This document shows positions 33,899 through 42,507 of a DNA stretch of 64,000 nt, piece by piece. Below the pieces are notes generated by a model that made no database searches, was not told where the DNA came from, and worked only from the letters and a program-made list of their open reading frames with translations. Position numbers and translations under genes: made by a program. The stretch's first letter is position 1; every line of letters starts with the position of its first letter. The stretch covers positions 1 through 64,000 of the forward strand of contig NZ_JACBZU010000006.1 in NCBI RefSeq assembly GCF_013407935.1, given 5' to 3'. The stretch is from Allomuricauda sp. ARW1Y1. GTDB taxonomy: Bacteria; Bacteroidota; Bacteroidia; Flavobacteriales; Flavobacteriaceae.

Positions 33899-35383
33899 AT
33901 GAAAAAATGCTTACTATTAGGCCTTGTGCTTTGCACATCAATGGCCTTTGCGCAAGAACGAAAAATTCCTGTCGACACTACGATTACCACACAACATTCC
34001 GTAACCATTAATGGTGCGCGAATCAATTACACAGCCACCACGGGTACCCAACCTGTTTGGGACGAAATGGGAAAACCCATCGCTGCATTGCATTACACGT
34101 ATTATACGAAAAACGATGTCCGGGATAGGGCGTCACGTCCTTTGTTGATTTCCTTTAATGGTGGTCCCGGTTCCGGCTCGGTTTGGATGCACTTGGCCTA
34201 CACCGGTCCACGTATCCTTAAAATCGATGATGAAGGTTATCCCGTGCAGCCCTACGGAGTTAAAGAGAACCCTTATTCCGTTTTGGATGTTACCGATATT
34301 GTTTACGTAAATCCGGCAAATACAGGATATTCACGAACCATTCCCGAAACAGGGAAAGAGGTGGACCGCGAAAAATTCTTCGGAATCAATGCGGACACCA
34401 AATACTTGGCCGAATGGCTTAATACCTTCGTTACACGAAATAACAGATGGCGTTCCCCTAAATATATCGTGGGCGAAAGCTATGGAGGTACACGTGTCAT
34501 GGGACTTTCGTTGGCACTGCAGAACCAACAGTGGATGTACTTAAATGGTGTGATCATGGTGTCTCCTGCAGATTACAAAGTGTTCCGTGACAATGACCCT
34601 GTTTCCAGTGCCTTGAACCTGCCTTATTTTGCAGCTGCAGCATGGCATCACAAGGCACTGCCATCCGATTTACAAAGCAAAGACCTGCTCGAAGTACTGC
34701 CAGAGGTAGAAGAATTTACCATCAACGAATTGTTGCCTGCCATCGCCAAAGGTGGCTTTATTCCAGATTCGGAACGTAAGGCCATCGCCGATAAAATGGC
34801 CAGATATTCTGGATTAAGTTCAAAAGATATCATTGATCACAACTTGGATGTGCCCACACAATTTTTCTGGAAGGCTTTGATGCGGGATAAAGGTGGTTAC
34901 ACCGTGGGACGTCTGGATAGCCGCTATTTGGGTATCGACAAAACACTGGCGGGGACAAGTCCGGATTACTCGCCAGAGTTGACGTCTTGGTTGCATAGCT
35001 TCACTCCTGCCATCAACTATTATTTACAGGAAGAGTTGGGATTCAAAACGGATATCAAATACAATATGTTCGGTCCTGTTCGGCCTTGGGATGATAGCAA
35101 TGACAATGTTCGGGACAATTTGCGCCAAGCAATGGCCCAGAACCCTTATTTGAACGTTTTAGTGCAGTCTGGGTATTATGATGGTGCCTGTACCTACTTT
35201 GCCGCCAAATACACCATGTCCCAGGTAGACCCAAGCGGTAGAATGAAGGACCGCTTTGAGTTTAAAGGGTATCGCTCCGGACATATGATGTATTTGAGAA
35301 AAGAGGATTTAAAAACGGCCAATGAAGATATTAGGGCGTTTATTTTGCGTACCCAAGCCAACGGAAAGAGCGCGAAATATTAA
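33899..35383 (+). CDS. S10 family serine carboxypeptidase
   Basis: 494 residues with a Sec signal peptide (MKKCLLLGLVLCTSMAFAQ). The catalytic triad is visible: Ser in VGESYGGTRV (about 198), Asp in SGYYDGACTYF (about 425) and His in YRSGHMMYL (about 464). The oxyanion and substrate region FNGGPGSGSVWMHL (about 96) is exact for the family. It removes C-terminal residues from peptides in the periplasm or outside the cell. It is divergent from the PhoX-like gene across 246 bp and followed by a strong terminator. Confidence 0.95.
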   Translation: MKKCLLLGLVLCTSMAFAQERKIPVDTTITTQHSVTINGARINYTATTGTQPVWDEMGKPIAALHYTYYTKNDVRDRASRPLLISFNGGPGSGSVWMHLAYTGPRILKIDDEGYPVQPYGVKENPYSVLDVTDIVYVNPANTGYSRTIPETGKEVDREKFFGINADTKYLAEWLNTFVTRNNRWRSPKYIVGESYGGTRVMGLSLALQNQQWMYLNGVIMVSPADYKVFRDNDPVSSALNLPYFAAAAWHHKALPSDLQSKDLLEVLPEVEEFTINELLPAIAKGGFIPDSERKAIADKMARYSGLSSKDIIDHNLDVPTQFFWKALMRDKGGYTVGRLDSRYLGIDKTLAGTSPDYSPELTSWLHSFTPAINYYLQEELGFKTDIKYNMFGPVRPWDDSNDNVRDNLRQAMAQNPYLNVLVQSGYYDGACTYFAAKYTMSQVDPSGRMKDRFEFKGYRSGHMMYLRKEDLKTANEDIRAFILRTQANGKSAKY

Positions 35384-35407
35384 TTCAAAACATAATAAAG
35401 TATTTAA

Positions 35408-35438
35408 AAGCGGTGTGATATTTTAAGTCACACCGCTT
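35408..35438 (+). terminator. rho-independent terminator after the S10 gene
   Basis: AAGCGGTGTGA and TCACACCGCTT (35408-35418 and 35428-35438) form an 11-base stem around nine bases, followed by T4ATTG. Clear and probably efficient. Confidence 0.88.
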
Positions 35439-35521
35439 TTTTATTGAAAAATAATCAACAAACTTGATTTTATTGTAACAATTTCCCATAAAAGACTACT
35501 TATAAGGTAAATATTCTAATT

Positions 35522-35791
35522 ATGGGGGGAGAAGGAAGTATGATGCATGCGATTAAAAGCCTAAAGGCTAACAGAAACATGCTAAAAAAAAGAAAGTTAA
35601 AATCTAAAAGTGATGTTTATGGCACCAAAAGCGTCACAGAGTTACATTTTAAAAAGGCTAGTCGACGTGATATAGTACGAATTCGTAAAAAGATGTTCAT
35701 TCAAAGGGAAAAGGAAAAAAGAGCTATGTTTTACGCCGTACTGGCTACAGTCGTGCTATTTTTCATTTTATTTATGCTTTTGATACGATGA
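35522..35791 (+). CDS. small basic membrane-anchored protein
   Basis: 89 residues: a strongly basic N-terminal 65 residues with no signal (NRNMLKKRKLKSKSDVYG, RIRKKMFIQREKEKR) and a single C-terminal membrane helix (AVLATVVLFFILFMLLIR). The layout suggests a tail-anchored protein with its basic part in the cytoplasm, perhaps contacting nucleic acid or phospholipid; that is inference. It is unidentified. It has 138 bp before it and ends 30 bp before the SGNH gene. Confidence 0.72.
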   Translation: MGGEGSMMHAIKSLKANRNMLKKRKLKSKSDVYGTKSVTELHFKKASRRDIVRIRKKMFIQREKEKRAMFYAVLATVVLFFILFMLLIR

Positions 35792-35823
35792 TTATTCTCT
35801 ATTTTTAACAAAACCCAACACCT

Positions 35824-36519
35824 GTGAAAAAACATACGCTATTCTGTATCATGTTATCATTCTTAGGACTGTCGAGCGCTTCAAAAATCAATGCCCAAGA
35901 TTGGCCCAATTTGGAAAAGTATCAAACCGCAAATACCGAACTTGCCGCTCCTACGGATGGGGAAAACCGTGTGGTTTTTATGGGCAATTCCATTACCGAA
36001 ATGTGGAAGGATGCCAACCCTGATTTTTTTGAAGAAAATCCGTATGTGAATCGTGGCATTGGTGGTCAAACTACTCCACAGATGTTGCTGCGTTTCCGTC
36101 AGGATGTTATTGATCTACACCCGAAAGCAGTAGTAATTTTGGCAGGCACCAACGATATTGCGGGCAATACTGGGCCGATGACCTTGGAGCAAATCCACGA
36201 CAATATCCTATCCATGGTAGAATTGGCAAAGGCCAACGGTATCAAGCCCATTGTTTGTTCCGTACTTCCTGCTTTTGACTATCCATGGAGGCCGGGTTTA
36301 CAGCCCAACATCAAAATACCCAAGCTCAACAGCATGCTCAAAGCCATGGCAGGATCTCAAGGAGTTATGTATTTGGATTATTTTTCGAAAATGGCGGACG
36401 ACAGAAATGGACTGCCTTCAGCATTGACTACGGATGAAGTCCATGTGACCAAGGAAGGTTACTCGATTATGGAGCGTATGGTGAAAAATGCCATTGAACA
36501 AACCCTAGGTCAACCTTAA
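35824..36519 (+). CDS. SGNH/GDSL hydrolase
   Basis: 231 residues starting at GTG, with a signal peptide (MKKHTLFCIMLSFLGLSSASKINA). All SGNH blocks are seen: GNSIT with the nucleophile Ser at about 55, GIGGQT (about 79), AGTNDIAGNT (about 105) and DEVHVTKEGY (about 204) with Asp and His. It is probably a secreted esterase or carbohydrate deacetylase. It ends 50 bp before the GT2 gene. Confidence 0.92.
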   Translation: MKKHTLFCIMLSFLGLSSASKINAQDWPNLEKYQTANTELAAPTDGENRVVFMGNSITEMWKDANPDFFEENPYVNRGIGGQTTPQMLLRFRQDVIDLHPKAVVILAGTNDIAGNTGPMTLEQIHDNILSMVELAKANGIKPIVCSVLPAFDYPWRPGLQPNIKIPKLNSMLKAMAGSQGVMYLDYFSKMADDRNGLPSALTTDEVHVTKEGYSIMERMVKNAIEQTLGQP

Positions 36520-36533
36520 TAGACTTTCCTTTA

Positions 36534-36565
36534 TTGCACTACGAAATGGAATTTAGTTAGCTTTG
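36534..36565 (+). promoter_or_regulatory. promoter of the GT2 gene
   Basis: TTG at 36534-36536, 21 bases, TAGCTTTG at 36558-36565. The -7 ends three bases before the ATG at 36569, which implies a leaderless mRNA. Confidence 0.55.
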
Positions 36566-36568
36566 AAC

Positions 36569-37576
36569 ATGCAAAATGGCAAAGTCAGCATCATAATTCC
36601 CTTTAAAAACACGTCAAATTTTCTTCCTGAATGTTTGGATTCCATCCGTAACCAAACTTATAGGGATTTAGAAGTGCTGGCTGTCAACGACCATTCCACT
36701 GATGAAAGTTTTGATATCCTTAGCTCCTATGCACAACAGGATGAGCGAATCAAACTATATCAAAACAAGGGAAACGGTATCATTCCCGCGCTACAAACAG
36801 GCTATGCCCAGTGCCAAGGTGATTTTATAACCCGTATGGATTCTGATGACATCATGAAACCCCATCGTTTGGAAGTCATGGTAAATTCATTGCAAAAACA
36901 CGGAGCTGGACACGTTGCTGTGGGGCAAGTCAACTATTTTTCGGATAGGGGCATCAGCAATGGATACGAACGTTATGAAACATGGCTGAACACGTTGACC
37001 GCTACGGGGACCAATTTTGATGAACTCTACAAGGAATGCGTGATTCCCTCCCCTTGTTGGATGACATATCGGGAGGACTTTGAGCAATGTCAGGGTTTTG
37101 AGCCCAACCGCTACCCCGAAGATTACGACCTTACGTTTCGTTTTTATGAACAGGGATTCGCCATCATTCCCTGTGACCAAGTGCTACATCTATGGCGCGA
37201 TTACGATACGCGCACCTCGCGTACCCATGAACACTACGCCCAGAATTACTTTTTGGACATCAAACTGCACTACTTTTTAAAGCTCAATTATGATCCAAAA
37301 CGACCTTTAGTGGTCTGGGGAGCCGGATTCAAAGGGAAAAAGATTGCCAAAGGCCTTAAAAAAAGAAATCTGGAATTTGTTTGGTTATGCGATAACCCCA
37401 AGAAAATCGGCAAGAAAATCTATGGTAAGCGCTTGGTCCATTTTGAGGCCTTGCAGGGACTCAACAACCCGCAGAGCATCATCACCGTGGCTAACGAACT
37501 GGCCCAAAAAGAGATTCGAAGCTATTTTTCTGACTTGCAACAATCCCCGATGCTGGATTATTTCTTTTTTTGTTGA
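36569..37576 (+). CDS. GT2 glycosyltransferase with C-terminal Rossmann-like domain
   Basis: 335 residues from the ATG at 36569 (a TTG two codons upstream overlaps the promoter). The GT-A domain starts with VSIIIPFKNTSNFLPECLDS and has the metal-binding RMDSDDIMKP at about 90 and the acceptor PEDYDLTFRF at about 184. From about 245 onward a second segment follows, with RPLVVWGAGFKGKKIAKGL, a nucleotide-binding-like glycine motif, and ends LDYFFFC. It may modify lipid or surface glycans. The C-terminal unit is unusual; its role is unknown. Confidence 0.85.
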   Translation: MQNGKVSIIIPFKNTSNFLPECLDSIRNQTYRDLEVLAVNDHSTDESFDILSSYAQQDERIKLYQNKGNGIIPALQTGYAQCQGDFITRMDSDDIMKPHRLEVMVNSLQKHGAGHVAVGQVNYFSDRGISNGYERYETWLNTLTATGTNFDELYKECVIPSPCWMTYREDFEQCQGFEPNRYPEDYDLTFRFYEQGFAIIPCDQVLHLWRDYDTRTSRTHEHYAQNYFLDIKLHYFLKLNYDPKRPLVVWGAGFKGKKIAKGLKKRNLEFVWLCDNPKKIGKKIYGKRLVHFEALQGLNNPQSIITVANELAQKEIRSYFSDLQQSPMLDYFFFC

Positions 37577-37596
37577 TTCAACCCTTCTTCAAAATA

Positions 37597-37703
37597 GATT
37601 TCTCCACTGCCTGCCTGCCAGGGGCGGGCGCTGGAAATGACAATCGATAATATTCGTGAAATTCGTGTCAGAAAGAAATTCTTTGCTGCGCTCAAAATGA
37701 CAG
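37597..37703. repeat. REP-like repeat cluster (two units)
   Basis: Unit one (37597-37642) reads GATTTCTCCACTGC, then a GCCTGCC...GGCGGGC hairpin with one wobble, then CTGGAAATGACA. Unit two (37679-37703) is TTCTTTGCTGCGCTCAAAATGACAG without the hairpin. A similar repeat occurs at 44906-44931 and, reversed, at 41976-41996. AATTCGTGAAATTCGTGT-type sequence lies between them. All are intergenic; I see no inserted transposase. Confidence 0.65.
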
Positions 37704-37741
37704 TAAATTTTTAATTGTTAATCGGTCATTGGTTAGCGAAG

Positions 37742-37774
37742 TTTGAATTCGGAATGTTTTAATGCCTATCTTTG
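37742..37774 (+). promoter_or_regulatory. promoter of the BatA-dihydroorotase-like operon
   Basis: TTTG at 37742-37745, 21 bases, TATCTTTG at 37767-37774. Both elements and spacing match consensus; the ATG at 37792 is 18 bases further on. It makes the upstream in-frame ATG at 37762 unlikely. Confidence 0.72.
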
Positions 37775-37791
37775 ACCAAGCAATGATGGGA

Positions 37792-39714
37792 ATGCAGTTT
37801 AAACATCCAGAAATTCTTTGGGCACTTTTTCTTCTAATCATACCCATTTTAATCCATTTATTCCAATTACGTCGCTTTACCAAAACACCTTTTACCAATG
37901 TAGCCATGCTGCAAAAGGTAGTTTCGGAATCAAGAAAGAGCAATACCCTTAAAAAATGGTTGCTACTGTTCACCCGTCTATTGTTGTTGGCGGCTATCAT
38001 TTTGGCGTTTGCACAACCATTCTCTTCTTCGAATACCGCACTTCAGGAAAAGGAAACCGTGGTGTACTTGGATGATTCCTTTAGTATGCAGGCCAAGAAC
38101 AACGGTATCTCCCTTTTGGAAAAAGCAGTTCAGGATATTGTAAAAAATATAGACGGGGAGCGTACGTTCAGCCTTTTCACCAACGAAAGAACTTTTGCCA
38201 ATGTGAAACTGTCGGATGTGCAAAATTCCTTGTTGTCCCTTCCCTACTCCTACAAACAACTGAACTTGGAAGAGATTGGCCTAAAGGCCAAAAGTCTATT
38301 TTCATCCAATAACGGGACCGTTAAAAACCTGATAGTACTTTCCGATTTTCAAGAAAGAATTTCCGAAGGGAACATCCAATTGGATACGACCATCAGGACC
38401 CACTTTGTACCGATGGAGCCCAAGGAGGTGGGCAATATTTCCATTGATTCCGTTTTTGTGCAGGAGGGACTGAACGACCAAAATACGTTAAAGGTTTTCT
38501 TAAGTGGGGGTACAACGGATAATCCCTTGCCCATTTCACTTTTTAATGACAATGAATTGATTGCCAAAACTGCGGCAAAATTCAATTCGGATGGCTCTGC
38601 CGAAGTAGAATTCACCATTCCTGCCAACCAAAGGCTGAACGGACGGCTGAGCATTATGGACAATGCCTTGGGGTATGACAATCGTTTTTATTTCAACATC
38701 AACGATAAGAAAAAGGTAAAGGTTTTGGCCATTAGTGAATCGGATAGCGACTATTTGGACCGTTTGTTCCGTGATGAGGAGTTCGAGTTTCAAAAATATG
38801 GATTGGCCCAATTGGATTACAGTGTACTGGATGAACAAAATGTGGTAGTGCTGGATAACTTGACTTCCATTCCCAATAGTCTTCAAAATGTTTTGCGCAC
38901 CTTTAAAAATGAAGGTGGTTCGCTGATCATTGTGCCGGCAAGCACTGCCGATGTCGCATCCTATAATTCGCTTCTGTCCGCTTGGTCAGGTACACAATTG
39001 ACCCAGAAAGTGGTTTCGGAAACACGATTAACGCAGATTACCTTTGACCATCCGCTGTATCGCAATGTTTTTGAGCAACGGGTCACCAATTTCCAATACC
39101 CTTTCGTTAAGGCCTATTATAACGTACAGACCAGTCTACCTATAGCCTTGGCTATGGACGGAGGAAATCCATTTTTGCTCGGTGATGATGGTTTTTATGT
39201 CTTTACTGTTCCGTTGGAATTGGAGAACTCCAACTTCATCAACTCACCGCTGATTGTACCGACCTTTTACAACATGGCCCAATCGAGTTTACAGCAATCC
39301 AGACCCTATCAAACCATTGGAGAGACTTCGGTAGTTGATGTCCCAGCAGAGATGGGCAACGACGAAATCTTGAAGGTTTCTAAGGAGGGGTATGAGTTTA
39401 TTCCATTGCAGCAAAGCTTTCCAAACCGGGTGCGGTTAACGTTTGACCAAAATCCCACCGAAGATGGGATTTATGGAATCGTACAAAATCAACAACTACT
39501 ACAAAATATAAGTTTCAACTATCCACGAACGGAGGGCCAGCTCAAATACTTGGACCTAGGCTCATTGGAAAATGTGAACACCATGGACTCCATCCCCGAG
39601 CTGTTCGAATACCTAAAAGCGGAAAACGACATTGCCGCTTATTGGAAATGGTTTGTTATTTTAGCGTTGCTTCTGGCGCTCATAGAGGTACTCATTCAAA
39701 AATTTGTTACATGA
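37792..39714 (+). CDS. BatA domain membrane protein
   Basis: 640 residues. The N-terminal HPEILWALFLLIIPILIHLFQ plus RRFTKTPFTNVAML and the second hydrophobic span WLLLFTRLLLLAAIILAF (about 58-75) are the BatA domain; then a von Willebrand-like region with VVYLDDSFSMQAKN (about 94; DxSxS metal site), and a C-terminal membrane span IAAYWKWFVILALLLALIEV. It is an inner-membrane protein with a large periplasmic part, of unknown role, linked to stress or aerotolerance elsewhere. Its stop overlaps the start of the next gene (ATGA). Confidence 0.86.
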   Translation: MQFKHPEILWALFLLIIPILIHLFQLRRFTKTPFTNVAMLQKVVSESRKSNTLKKWLLLFTRLLLLAAIILAFAQPFSSSNTALQEKETVVYLDDSFSMQAKNNGISLLEKAVQDIVKNIDGERTFSLFTNERTFANVKLSDVQNSLLSLPYSYKQLNLEEIGLKAKSLFSSNNGTVKNLIVLSDFQERISEGNIQLDTTIRTHFVPMEPKEVGNISIDSVFVQEGLNDQNTLKVFLSGGTTDNPLPISLFNDNELIAKTAAKFNSDGSAEVEFTIPANQRLNGRLSIMDNALGYDNRFYFNINDKKKVKVLAISESDSDYLDRLFRDEEFEFQKYGLAQLDYSVLDEQNVVVLDNLTSIPNSLQNVLRTFKNEGGSLIIVPASTADVASYNSLLSAWSGTQLTQKVVSETRLTQITFDHPLYRNVFEQRVTNFQYPFVKAYYNVQTSLPIALAMDGGNPFLLGDDGFYVFTVPLELENSNFINSPLIVPTFYNMAQSSLQQSRPYQTIGETSVVDVPAEMGNDEILKVSKEGYEFIPLQQSFPNRVRLTFDQNPTEDGIYGIVQNQQLLQNISFNYPRTEGQLKYLDLGSLENVNTMDSIPELFEYLKAENDIAAYWKWFVILALLLALIEVLIQKFVT

Positions 39715-40964
39715 ACATTCTGCTGAAGTCTGCAAAAATTGTATGCCCAGAGAATAGGGAACTTCACTCGAAAAAACGTGATATCCTTATCAAAAAAGGG
39801 ATTATCGAAAAAATTGGCGCCTCAGTGGAAGCCCCTGCGAATGTAAAAACAGTGGAGAAAGCCAATCTTCATGTTTCTTTGGGATGGTTCGATAGCAGCG
39901 TCTGCTTCGGTGAGCCGGGCTACGAGGAGCGGGAGACCATTGCAAACGGACTTTTAACGGCAGGTAAAAGCGGATTTACCGATGTGGTGCTCAATCCCAA
40001 TACCTATCCTGTGCCGGATACCAGTTCCGATGTGGTGTTCCTAAAGGAACGTGGCCTTGGAAAAGCCACTAAACTACATCCCATGGGCACACTCACCAAG
40101 AATGCGGACGGTATCGATTTGGCAGAGTTATACGATATGAAAAATGCGGGAGCCGTAGCCTTTTATGACTTCAAAAGGCAGATTTCCAATCCCAATTTAC
40201 TCAAGATTGCCTTGTTGTACGCCCAAAACTTCGATGGTTTGGTCTATTCCTTTCCACAAGATGGGAACATTAAAGGAAAAGGAGTGGCCCACGAAGGAGA
40301 AGTTTCCACAAAACTAGGACTAAAGGGTATTCCTGCTTTGACCGAAGAGTTACAGATTGCACGGGATTTGTTTATCCTGGAGTATGCTGGGGGCAAACTT
40401 CATATTCCCACCATATCCACAGCGGGTTCGGTAAAACTTATCGCAGAAGCCAAGAAAAAAGGATTGGACGTGAGCTGCAGTGTGGCCATCCATAACCTGT
40501 TCTATTCCGATGAGACCTTGGTCGGATTCGATACCAATTTTAAAGTTTCACCGCCTTTACGAACAAAATCGGATAGCAAGGCATTGATCAAAGGTTTAAA
40601 AAATGGCACCATTGATTTTGTGACTTCCGATCATGTCCCCATGGATGTTGAACACAAGCGCGTGGAGTTTGACAATGCCAAAAATGGAAGTTTGGGGCTG
40701 GAATCGGCCTTCGGTGCCCTAAATACACTATTTAATTTGGATGAAACCGTAAAGTTGCTCACTAACGGCCGCTCCCGATATCAGATAGAAAGCCCAAAAT
40801 TGGAAGAAGGTGCCAAAGCATGCCTTACCCTGTTCAATCCAGAAGGCGAATATGTGTTCGAGGCAAAAGATATCCGCTCTACTTCCAAAAATAGTATGTT
40901 TGTGGGCGCTTCCTTAAAGGGAAAAGTATACGGAATCATCCATAACGATTTAACTACTTTGTAA
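39711..40964 (+). CDS. dihydroorotase-like protein, metal ligands missing
   Basis: 417 residues from the ATG at 39711, which overlaps the BatA stop. The fold and most family sequence are those of dihydroorotase (amidohydrolase superfamily), for example NPNTYPVPDTSSDVVFLKERG and NGSLGLESAFGAL. But the metal-binding HxHxR is replaced by DSSVCFGEPGYEE (about 57-69), and the zinc His of the HxxST block is replaced (LHIPTISTAG, about 237); only SVAIHNLFYSDE and SDHVPMDVEHK keep a His or Asp. It is probably a non-catalytic paralogue, like other inactive DHOase partners of aspartate transcarbamoylase. pyrB is not nearby. Confidence 0.85.
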   Translation: MNILLKSAKIVCPENRELHSKKRDILIKKGIIEKIGASVEAPANVKTVEKANLHVSLGWFDSSVCFGEPGYEERETIANGLLTAGKSGFTDVVLNPNTYPVPDTSSDVVFLKERGLGKATKLHPMGTLTKNADGIDLAELYDMKNAGAVAFYDFKRQISNPNLLKIALLYAQNFDGLVYSFPQDGNIKGKGVAHEGEVSTKLGLKGIPALTEELQIARDLFILEYAGGKLHIPTISTAGSVKLIAEAKKKGLDVSCSVAIHNLFYSDETLVGFDTNFKVSPPLRTKSDSKALIKGLKNGTIDFVTSDHVPMDVEHKRVEFDNAKNGSLGLESAFGALNTLFNLDETVKLLTNGRSRYQIESPKLEEGAKACLTLFNPEGEYVFEAKDIRSTSKNSMFVGASLKGKVYGIIHNDLTTL

Positions 40965-41287
40965 TGAGCGATTCAACCCCAGGAAAAACCACTGCAATTG
41001 TGGCCTATATCACCATTATTGGCTGTTTGATTGCCATTACCATGAACATTGAACCAAAAAATAGCTTCGCGCGTTTTCATATTCGGCAAGCCTTTGGAAT
41101 TCATATCCTGTTTCACGCCTTGGCCATTCTACTCACGTACTCGGGCATCGTTTATTTATCCTTTTTTGTCTATGCCTTTTATCTTTTGATTTGGATTTTT
41201 GGATTCTTACAGGTATTGAATGAAAAGACAAAACCGTTGCCATTTATCGGCCCATTCTTTCAAAAATGGTTTACCTTCATATCCTAA
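40964..41287 (+). CDS. small three-span membrane protein (DUF4870-like)
   Basis: 107 residues. Hydrophobic spans at about 8-27, 43-62 and 66-87 (AIVAYITIIGCLIAI, GIHILFHALAILLTY, LSFFVYAFYLLIWIFGF), with ARFHIRQAFGIH between, a pattern of the DUF4870/Tic20-like group. The ATG overlaps the previous stop by one base (TAATG), so it is translationally coupled to the dihydroorotase-like gene. An inner-membrane role is likely but unknown. Confidence 0.8.
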   Translation: MSDSTPGKTTAIVAYITIIGCLIAITMNIEPKNSFARFHIRQAFGIHILFHALAILLTYSGIVYLSFFVYAFYLLIWIFGFLQVLNEKTKPLPFIGPFFQKWFTFIS

Positions 41288-41296
41288 ATCAATAGC

Positions 41297-41956
41297 ATGT
41301 CCCCAAAATCACTATCGCTTACGCATTTGGTGCGTCCATCATCCAAGGTTTCCGGTAACATACCTGCCATTTTTATGTTTCATGGTTACGGCAGCAACGA
41401 AGAAGATCTATTTTCATTTGCATCCGAGTTACCTGGTGAGTTAATGGTGATTTCCGTAAAGGCGCCATACGACCTTGAACCTTTTGGATATGCATGGTAT
41501 GCCATTAATTTTGATGCGGAACAAGGAAAATGGAGCGATGATGATCAAGCCAAGGAATCGAGGGAAAAAATCGTTGCTTTTATTGATGAGGCCATTAAAG
41601 CGTATGACCTTGATGCGGAAAACATTACCCTTTTAGGCTTTAGTCAGGGAACCATTTTGAGCTATGCGGTGGCCTTATCCTACCCTGAAAAAGTGAAAAA
41701 TGTTGTGGCTCTCAGTGGCTACATCAATGAACGGATTCTAGTGGATGATTATACCCAGAAGGACCATAGTAAGCTCCATTGTTATGTTTCCCATGGACAA
41801 GTGGACCAAGTTATTCCTTTAGAATGGGCGGAAAAAGCCCCAGAATTCCTAAAAAAGCTAAACATCGACACCACCTACCATGAATTCCCGGTAGGCCATG
41901 GCGTTTCCCAGCAAAACTTTTTCTCCTTTAAAAAGTGGCTGCAGGAACGAATTTAA
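41297..41956 (+). CDS. phospholipase/carboxylesterase-type alpha/beta hydrolase
   Basis: 219 residues. The alpha/beta hydrolase nucleophile elbow GFSQG is at about 115-119, the Asp in GQVDQVIPLEWAE (about 169) and the His in EFPVGHGVSQQ (about 200). MFHGYGSNEEDLF is the oxyanion region (about 27). It resembles the cytoplasmic YpfH/lysophospholipase type acting on short esters. It begins nine bases after the preceding gene, extending the BatA-DHOase operon to four genes. Confidence 0.9.
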   Translation: MSPKSLSLTHLVRPSSKVSGNIPAIFMFHGYGSNEEDLFSFASELPGELMVISVKAPYDLEPFGYAWYAINFDAEQGKWSDDDQAKESREKIVAFIDEAIKAYDLDAENITLLGFSQGTILSYAVALSYPEKVKNVVALSGYINERILVDDYTQKDHSKLHCYVSHGQVDQVIPLEWAEKAPEFLKKLNIDTTYHEFPVGHGVSQQNFFSFKKWLQERI

Positions 41957-41975
41957 GTTTTTGGCCAATTTGGAC

Positions 41976-41996
41976 GTTGAGCGCAGTGGAAAAAGG
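41976..41996 (-). repeat. REP-like repeat unit (single)
   Basis: On the minus strand: CTTTTTCCACTGCGCTCAAC, resembling the core of the units at 37597 and 44906 (CCACTGC, GCGCTCAA). Intergenic, between a stop and a convergent stop. Confidence 0.45.
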
Positions 41997-42005
41997 ATTC
42001 AAGAT

Positions 42006-42503
42006 CTAATATTCCTGAGGCGCATACAGTAAATGCTGGGCCAAGGTAAAGTCTACACTTAGGTCGTCCTTTAGCTCATATTTTATAATAAGGTCGCCCC
42101 AATATTTACCATCGGAAAAGTCAGCCAAAATCCATTTATGGTTCAGCACTTTAATTTTGTTGATTTTGAAGTCACTTTCCATCCCTTCGTAAGGAATCAG
42201 CGGATTATCCCCTTTTTGCTCATTGGTTTCCAGCAACTTATCCTGAATGTACAGTGATGGATTTTCCAAATTCAGATGGTCGTAGTACGCCAGGGCGTCA
42301 TCATTGTTTTCCAAGGTAAAGTATTGCATGTCCAGCACTTTGAGGTGCATGGTCTGAAGGGAATCTTCCAATGTTGTCACTTCATTTTTGAGCTGCTCAA
42401 CATCGGAGCTCAGGGCCTTTTGCATATTATTTCCTGTGACGTATTGAAAAAGAGCTAACAGGGCAGCAAAAACAAATAGGTATAGAAAAATTCTACTCTT
42501 CAT
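42006..42503 (-). CDS. membrane-anchored protein with coiled coil
   Basis: 165 residues: an N-terminal membrane helix (FLYLFVFAALLALFQYV, about 5-21), a coiled-coil stretch (MQKALSSDVEQLKNEVTTLEDSLQTMHLKVLDM, about 27-59) and a C-terminal domain of about 100 residues with no recognised family. The domain points to the periplasm. It sits four bases after the MBL-fold gene on the same strand, so the two are an operon. The name hydrolase attached to some relatives is not supported by any motif here. Confidence 0.78.
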   Translation of the reverse strand: MKSRIFLYLFVFAALLALFQYVTGNNMQKALSSDVEQLKNEVTTLEDSLQTMHLKVLDMQYFTLENNDDALAYYDHLNLENPSLYIQDKLLETNEQKGDNPLIPYEGMESDFKINKIKVLNHKWILADFSDGKYWGDLIIKYELKDDLSVDFTLAQHLLYAPQEY

Positions 42504-42507
42504 GGAT

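Noticed and set aside
39642-39710. Upstream extension of the dihydroorotase-like frame
   Set aside because: It would overlap the BatA gene by about 70 bases and add a non-family N-terminus; the ATG at 39711 overlapping the BatA stop by four bases is the natural start.
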